Shown: piece by piece, positions 9,361-13,090 of the stretch
Position numbering within the stretch: position 1 is the stretch's first letter
How the letters are laid out: each line of letters starts with the position of its first letter
Assembly: GCA_043818095.1 (NCBI GenBank)
Contig: JBDRGD010000120.1
Coordinates: 1 to 13,090, forward strand
Reading direction: 5' to 3'
DNA: 13,090 nucleotides
Source of the DNA: JBDRGD01 sp043818095
GTDB lineage: Bacteria > Chloroflexota > Dehalococcoidia > Dehalococcoidales > RBG-16-60-22
Made by a program: the position numbers and the translations under genes
The notes under the pieces: model-generated
Told to the model about the DNA's origin: nothing
The model's database searches: none
The model's input: only the letters and a program-made list of their open reading frames with translations

Positions 9361-10995
9361 ATGCCAAAGTATATCTTTGTCACCGGAGGCGTGGTCAGTT
9401 CCGTAGGGAAGGGTATCACCGTCGCCTCCATCGGGACGATTCTCAAGAGCCGGCAGGTATCCGTGGTAGTGCAAAAGCTGGACCCGTATCTGAATGTTGA
9501 CCCCGGGACGATGTCCCCTTACCAGCACGGCGAGGTCTTCGTTACCCGGGACGGCGCGGAGACAGACCTGGACCTGGGCAACTACGAGCGTTTTATCGAC
9601 GCCGAGTTCACCGCGGAGTGTAACATCACCTCCGGACAGGTCTACAGCGCCGTGATTGCCAAGGAACGCCGGGGAGATTTCCTGGGGGGGACTATCCAGG
9701 TAGTGCCGCACGTGACCACGGAGATTAAAAACCGCTTCAAGAAACTGGCGGAGATGTCCGGCGCGGACGTGGTCCTGATAGAGGTGGGCGGCACCGTGGG
9801 CGACATCGAAGGCCAGCCCTTCCTGGAAGCCATCCGCCAGATGCGGAACGACGTGGGGCGGGACAACGTCTTCTACGTGCACGTGACCCTCCTCCCTTAC
9901 CTCAACTCCACCCAGGAGCTGAAGACCAAGCCCACCCAGCACAGCGTGAACGAGCTGCGCCGCATCGGTATCCAGCCGGACGTCATCATCTGCCGCAGCG
10001 ACCTGCCCATCGCGGACAGCATCCGTGCCAAGATTTCCCTTTTTTGTGACGTGGAGGAGCGGGCGGTGATTCCGCTGCCTACCGTGCCCACCATCTACCA
10101 GATACCGCTGCTGCTGGAAGAGACGGGTCTGGGACAGCTCATCATTGACAAGCTGGGCATCAAGGCACCGCCGGCGAAGCTCGGGGAATGGGAGGGGATG
10201 GTCCAGCGCATCCTCGCGCCCCGGGAGCCGGTGAACATCGCCCTGGTGGGGAAATACGTGGAGCTGACGGACGCCTATTTCTCCGTGCGGGAGGCGCTGC
10301 AGCACGCCCTGCTCCATCATAACCGGGATGCCAACCTGCTCTGGGTACACTCCGAGGACCTGGAGAGAGAGGGCGCCGAGGTCCTGCTGCGTTCGGCGCA
10401 GGGCATCATCGTCCCCGGCGGCTTCGGCATCCGGGGAATCGAGGGGATGATTATCGCCGCGCGCTATGCCCGGGAGAACCAGATTCCGTACCTGGGGCTG
10501 TGCCTCGGTATGCAGGTGATGGTTATCGAGTTTGCCCGGCAAGTCCTCGGCACGGACAAAGTCAATTCCACCGAGTTCGTTCCCGACACGCCGAATCCGG
10601 TGATTGACCTGATGATGGACCAGAAGAAGGTGCTCACCAAGGGCGGCACCATGCGCCTGGGGAACTACCCCTGCCACCTGGAGGCGGGGACCCGTGCTTA
10701 CCAGGCTTATCAGCAAGATTTAATTTACGAGCGCCACCGCCACCGCTACGAGTTTAATAACAAATACCGGGAGCAACTCGCGAAAGCGGGGCTGGTATAC
10801 GGCGGTCTTTCCCCGGACGGCAGCCTGGTGGAGATGTGTGAGCTGCCGGAACATCCCTGGATGGTGAGCTGCCAGTTCCACCCGGAGTTCTGCTCGCGCC
10901 CCAACCGTCCCCACCCCCTGTTCCGGGATTTCGCCGGAGTGGCCAAGGACGTCCTGCGCGAGGGGGCACAGCGGCCGTTACCCATTAACCAGTAA
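9361..10995 (+). CDS. pyrG: CTP synthase (glutamine-hydrolysing)
   Basis: The enzyme aminates UTP to CTP using ATP and ammonia from glutamine, the last step of pyrimidine nucleotide synthesis. The 544 residues are the usual length. Residues 1-265 form the amidoligase domain, with the P-loop GGVVSSVGKG at 9-18, the DPYLNVDPGTMSPYQHGEVF block (41-60), and the ECNITSGQVY region (86-95). Residues 290-535 form the class I glutamine amidotransferase domain. Its nucleophile is C381 in LGLCLGMQ, and its partners H507 and E509 lie in FHPEF. The oxyanion region PGGFGIRG (352-359) is intact. The start MPKYIFVTGG agrees with the family, although no ribosome binding site is close to it. It is the first gene of the pyrG-rho transcript, with 49 nt before rho. 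Confidence 0.98.
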   Translation: MPKYIFVTGGVVSSVGKGITVASIGTILKSRQVSVVVQKLDPYLNVDPGTMSPYQHGEVFVTRDGAETDLDLGNYERFIDAEFTAECNITSGQVYSAVIAKERRGDFLGGTIQVVPHVTTEIKNRFKKLAEMSGADVVLIEVGGTVGDIEGQPFLEAIRQMRNDVGRDNVFYVHVTLLPYLNSTQELKTKPTQHSVNELRRIGIQPDVIICRSDLPIADSIRAKISLFCDVEERAVIPLPTVPTIYQIPLLLEETGLGQLIIDKLGIKAPPAKLGEWEGMVQRILAPREPVNIALVGKYVELTDAYFSVREALQHALLHHNRDANLLWVHSEDLEREGAEVLLRSAQGIIVPGGFGIRGIEGMIIAARYARENQIPYLGLCLGMQVMVIEFARQVLGTDKVNSTEFVPDTPNPVIDLMMDQKKVLTKGGTMRLGNYPCHLEAGTRAYQAYQQDLIYERHRHRYEFNNKYREQLAKAGLVYGGLSPDGSLVEMCELPEHPWMVSCQFHPEFCSRPNRPHPLFRDFAGVAKDVLREGAQRPLPINQ

Positions 10996-11003
10996 GGAAT
11001 ATC

Positions 11004-11024
11004 TTTCCGCGAAGGAGGCGGAAA
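11004..11024 (+). other. Hairpin between pyrG and rho with purine-rich loop
   Basis: TTTCCGC (11004-11010) and GCGGAAA (11018-11024) form a perfect 7-bp stem around the loop GAAGGAG. No T run follows, so it is unlikely to be an intrinsic terminator. The loop displays a Shine-Dalgarno-like AAGGAG that is too far (about 28 nt) from the rho ATG to serve as its normal site. It might act as a ribosome standby site, an mRNA-stability element, or part of rho autoregulation. All of these are inference. Confidence 0.45.
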
Positions 11025-11044
11025 AGGTCAGGTGAGGCGGTATC

Positions 11045-12319
11045 ATGAACGTTATGGAACTTGAGAAAAAGACCAAGGAAGAGCTGCTGGCGCTGGCTGC
11101 CGAAAAGGGCATCAACGACGTCAGCGGCCTGAAAAAGCAGGAAATCATCGCCCGGCTGGCGCAGACCAACCAGGCCCCCACCCCCGAACATGACGGCGCG
11201 ATTATCTGCAGCGGCATCCTGGACGTCATGACCGACGGCTACGGCTTCCTGCGCCAGGACACGCTGCTGCCCAGCCAGACGGACGTATACATTTCGCCGT
11301 CACAGATAAGGCGTTTCGGCCTGCGTAACGGGGACATGGTAGCGGGGCAGGGGCGCCCGCCGAAGAACAACGAGAAATACTACAGCCTCCTCCAGGTAGG
11401 GGCCATCAATGACATGGACCCGGAAAGCTCCAAGTCGCGTCCCTTTTTCGGTAGCCTGACGCCCACCTTCCCGGACCAGATTATCAATCTGGAGTATACG
11501 CCGGAGGACCTTTCCACCCGCCTGATTAACCTGATTGCGCCCATCGGCCGGGGGCAGCGCGGCATGGTTGTCTCCCCGCCCAAGGCCGGGAAGACCCTGC
11601 TGTTGAAGTCCATCGCCGGTGCGCTCGCCGTCAACGCCCCGGATATCCACCTGATAGTCTGCCTTATCGGGGAGCGCCCCGAGGAAGTGACCGACATGAA
11701 GCGCTCCGTCAAGGGTGAAGTCATCGCGGCGACTTTCGACGAGCTGGTGGAGAACCAGACGCGCGTGGCGGAGCTGGCGCTGGACCGCGCCAAGCGCCTC
11801 GTGGAAAGCGGGAAGGACGTCTTCATCCTGCTCGACGGGATTACGCGGCTCACGCGTGCCTATAACCTGGCGATGCCCTCCAGCGGGCGCACCCTCTCCG
11901 GCGGTATCGACCCCACCGCCCTGCACCCCGCCAAGCGGTTCTTCGGCGCCGCCCGGAACACGCAGGAGGAAGGGAGCCTGACCATCATCGCTACCTGCCT
12001 GGTGGACACGGGCAGCCGCATGGACGACCTGATTTACGAGGAGTTCAAGGGCACCGGCAACATGGAGCTCCACCTTGACCGCCGTCTCTCCGAGAGGCGC
12101 ATCTTCCCGGCGGTGGACATACCGCGCAGCGGTACCCGCCGCGAGGAGCTGCTGCTGGACGAGAACACGCTGAAACAGGTCTGGCTGCTGCGGCGCATGG
12201 TGGGGATGATTGCATCGGATTCTACGAACATGGTGGAGGCCTCGGAGCGGATTATCGAACGTCTGCGGCGCTCCAAGACCAATGTCGAGTTCCTGGCGAA
12301 CCTGCACCGGGAGGCATAG
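11045..12319 (+). CDS. rho: Transcription termination factor Rho
   Basis: Rho is the hexameric RNA-dependent ATPase that ends transcription of untranslated RNA. At 424 residues it is near the E. coli length, with no large insertion in the N-terminal region. The N-terminal helical Rho_N part is at about 1-40. The cold-shock-like primary RNA-binding domain is at about 52-120 and includes GILDVMTDGYGFLR. Walker A PPKAGKT is at 178-184. GERPEEVTDM is at 209-218, Walker B and neighbour LLDGITRLTRAYN at 262-274, the R-loop region KRFFGAARN at 297-305, and TCLVDTGSRMDD at 317-328. Everything needed for ATP hydrolysis is present. The ATG at 11045 has GAGG 7 nt upstream and an in-frame TGA four codons before it; a second ATG at 11054 is less well spaced. 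It follows pyrG closely and has no promoter of its own that I can see. Confidence 0.98.
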   Translation: MNVMELEKKTKEELLALAAEKGINDVSGLKKQEIIARLAQTNQAPTPEHDGAIICSGILDVMTDGYGFLRQDTLLPSQTDVYISPSQIRRFGLRNGDMVAGQGRPPKNNEKYYSLLQVGAINDMDPESSKSRPFFGSLTPTFPDQIINLEYTPEDLSTRLINLIAPIGRGQRGMVVSPPKAGKTLLLKSIAGALAVNAPDIHLIVCLIGERPEEVTDMKRSVKGEVIAATFDELVENQTRVAELALDRAKRLVESGKDVFILLDGITRLTRAYNLAMPSSGRTLSGGIDPTALHPAKRFFGAARNTQEEGSLTIIATCLVDTGSRMDDLIYEEFKGTGNMELHLDRRLSERRIFPAVDIPRSGTRREELLLDENTLKQVWLLRRMVGMIASDSTNMVEASERIIERLRRSKTNVEFLANLHREA

Positions 12320-12360
12320 CCCGGAGATTTTCCCGGCGAAGCCGGAGAAGGGTAATAGTA

Positions 12361-12711
12361 ATGAAGAAAATCAGGAAGACCTACCGGGAGGTAAATCCGG
12401 AGCTGCTCTACGCGGAAATCAGGGATTTTGCCCTGAAGCAGGGCGTGAAACTGGGCGAAGCCAAGCTGGAAACATTTACCCTGCCGGACCAGTCGGCCTC
12501 ATTCGTCACCCGGGGGACGCTGACCTTCACCGGTCCGCGCGGGGCGGGCGGGAGTGAAGCGGAATGTCTCCGCGCTCACGTCGTCGGCTCGGTGCGCGAC
12601 GAGACCAAGTTGATGCTGGACATCGAGGAGAAGTCCTTCCCTGCGGAAAAGCTGGCGGCCCTGCAGGAGGATATCGACTTTATCTTCGGGGCCCACGAAG
12701 CGAAGTCATAG
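12361..12711 (+). CDS. Uncharacterised 116-aa protein downstream of rho
   Basis: I do not recognise this protein. It is basic at the N-terminus (MKKIRKTYRE), then helical to about residue 35. It is probably strand-rich at 36-85, with alternating hydrophobic residues around SFVTRGTLTFTGPR (47-60) and RAHVVGSVRDETKLMLD (71-87). It ends in a helix, PAEKLAALQEDIDFIFG (94-110). There is no signal peptide or membrane segment. The ATG has AGAAGGG about 8 nt upstream and lies 41 nt after the rho stop. The gap holds a small CCGGC-GAA-GCCGG hairpin at 12333-12345 that leads straight into the ribosome binding site. The gene is therefore probably the last one of the pyrG-rho transcript. Its end overlaps the oppositely directed tyrA-like gene by 6 nt. 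A link to Rho is only positional. Confidence 0.78.
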   Translation: MKKIRKTYREVNPELLYAEIRDFALKQGVKLGEAKLETFTLPDQSASFVTRGTLTFTGPRGAGGSEAECLRAHVVGSVRDETKLMLDIEEKSFPAEKLAALQEDIDFIFGAHEAKS

Positions 12712-13090
12712 TTCTTCGGCAATCCGGTACATGTTCTCGTAAGCCTTGCCGAAGTCCGGATTGTCTTTTTCCAGTTTTTTCTTCAGTGCCGTCATGCGCG
12801 CGATGAAGGCGCCGCGGTCCTGCCGCCCCACGATATCCGCCCACTGCCCCGCTTTTTCCCGGAACAGCTTTTCCACCTCGCCCACCCCGGGGAGGTGCAT
12901 CTGCAGGGCGGCATAAAGCTCCGGGTCCTCCGAGAGGACGCTCTCGATGAGCGTTAGCAGAACTTTATAGGTCACGCCGCTGATTTTTTCCAGGTTACGC
13001 GGGTTTTCCGCTGCCAGCACGGTGTCCGCGGAGACGATGGCGATGAAATGCGCCAGGCCGAGGATGACGGTCATCATGGCGTCATGCTCC
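12706..13090 (-). CDS. tyrA: Prephenate dehydrogenase, C-terminal part (5' end outside window)
   Basis: The frame is open to the right edge. The visible 128 residues begin EHDAMMTVILGLAHFIAI, which matches the helical C-terminal dimerisation and substrate domain of TyrA-type prephenate or arogenate dehydrogenases. That family has a conserved EHD..M then several residues and HF. TyrA oxidatively decarboxylates prephenate towards tyrosine with NAD(P). The Rossmann NAD-binding domain is beyond the window, so cofactor and substrate preference cannot be judged. The methionine at 13077 is internal: coding continues upstream in frame without a stop, so this is not a 123-residue gene. The remainder is helical and ends in RIAEEL. 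The gene converges on the 116-aa gene with a 6-nt overlap of the two ends and no room for separate terminators. A different helical family is possible but less likely. Confidence 0.75.
   Translation of the reverse strand, partial: EHDAMMTVILGLAHFIAIVSADTVLAAENPRNLEKISGVTYKVLLTLIESVLSEDPELYAALQMHLPGVGEVEKLFREKAGQWADIVGRQDRGAFIARMTALKKKLEKDNPDFGKAYENMYRIAEEL

Noticed and set aside
9301..10716. 471-codon open frame antisense to pyrG
   Set aside because: It is a GC-driven shadow; its product is low in complexity, rich in His, Gly, Val and Asp, and overlaps the intact CTP synthase.
12706..13077. A complete 123-aa gene at the right edge
   Set aside because: The frame stays open upstream of the methionine at 13077 to the window edge, and the extra EHDA residues complete the TyrA-type motif, so it is the end of a longer gene.

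Overview
The window is about 13 kb of GC-rich, densely packed bacterial chromosome made almost entirely of housekeeping genes. Three things point to the Chloroflexota, probably a Dehalococcoidia-like lineage: the gene set, Chloroflexota-type insertions in SecA, and a degenerate palindromic repeat of a kind I associate with Dehalococcoidales and some other bacteria. This is a judgement from family memory; no database was searched. I see no phage, insertion sequence, CRISPR array, rRNA or tRNA, and no clear sign of a new defence or metabolic system.

Layout. (1) 1-2329, plus strand: the 3' two thirds of valS (valyl-tRNA synthetase, cut by the left edge), then a universal stress protein 10 nt downstream whose ribosome binding site overlaps the valS stop. 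(2) 2343-7630, minus strand: a six-gene operon read right to left. It runs prs (PRPP synthase), a DUF2007-like small protein, secA, a 96-aa coiled-coil protein, a 96-aa stand-alone DNA polymerase X type HhH domain, and a 240-aa protein of unknown function. Junctions are overlaps of 11, 8 and 4 nt and gaps of 2 and 17 nt, so the six are very probably one transcript. It appears to start at an extended -10 promoter (TGTTATAAT) about 50 nt before prs. The last gene meets uspA tail to tail across only 13 nt. (3) 7631-7843: an intergenic stretch holding the prs promoter and a 74-bp palindromic repeat. (4) 7844-9088, minus strand: glyA (serine hydroxymethyltransferase). (5) 9089-9360: a divergent control region. 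The pyrG promoter is a perfect TTGACA-N17-TATAAT on the plus strand. A glyA promoter with a perfect -35 faces the other way, and the two -35 boxes are 14 nt apart. A leader of about 155 nt with a GC hairpin precedes pyrG. (6) 9361-12711, plus strand: pyrG (CTP synthase), rho (termination factor) and a 116-aa protein of unknown function, closely spaced. A 7-bp hairpin sits between pyrG and rho. (7) 12706-13090, minus strand: the C-terminal part of what looks like prephenate dehydrogenase (tyrA), cut by the right edge and overlapping the 116-aa gene's end by 6 nt.

Functionally the window groups nucleotide and one-carbon supply (prs, glyA, pyrG), translation (valS), protein export (secA) and transcription termination (rho). 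The items most worth a second look are the stand-alone PolX HhH domain that keeps the lysine matching the Pol beta lyase nucleophile, the three uncharacterised small proteins tied to secA and rho, the back-to-back glyA/pyrG promoters, and the two structured leaders before pyrG and rho.
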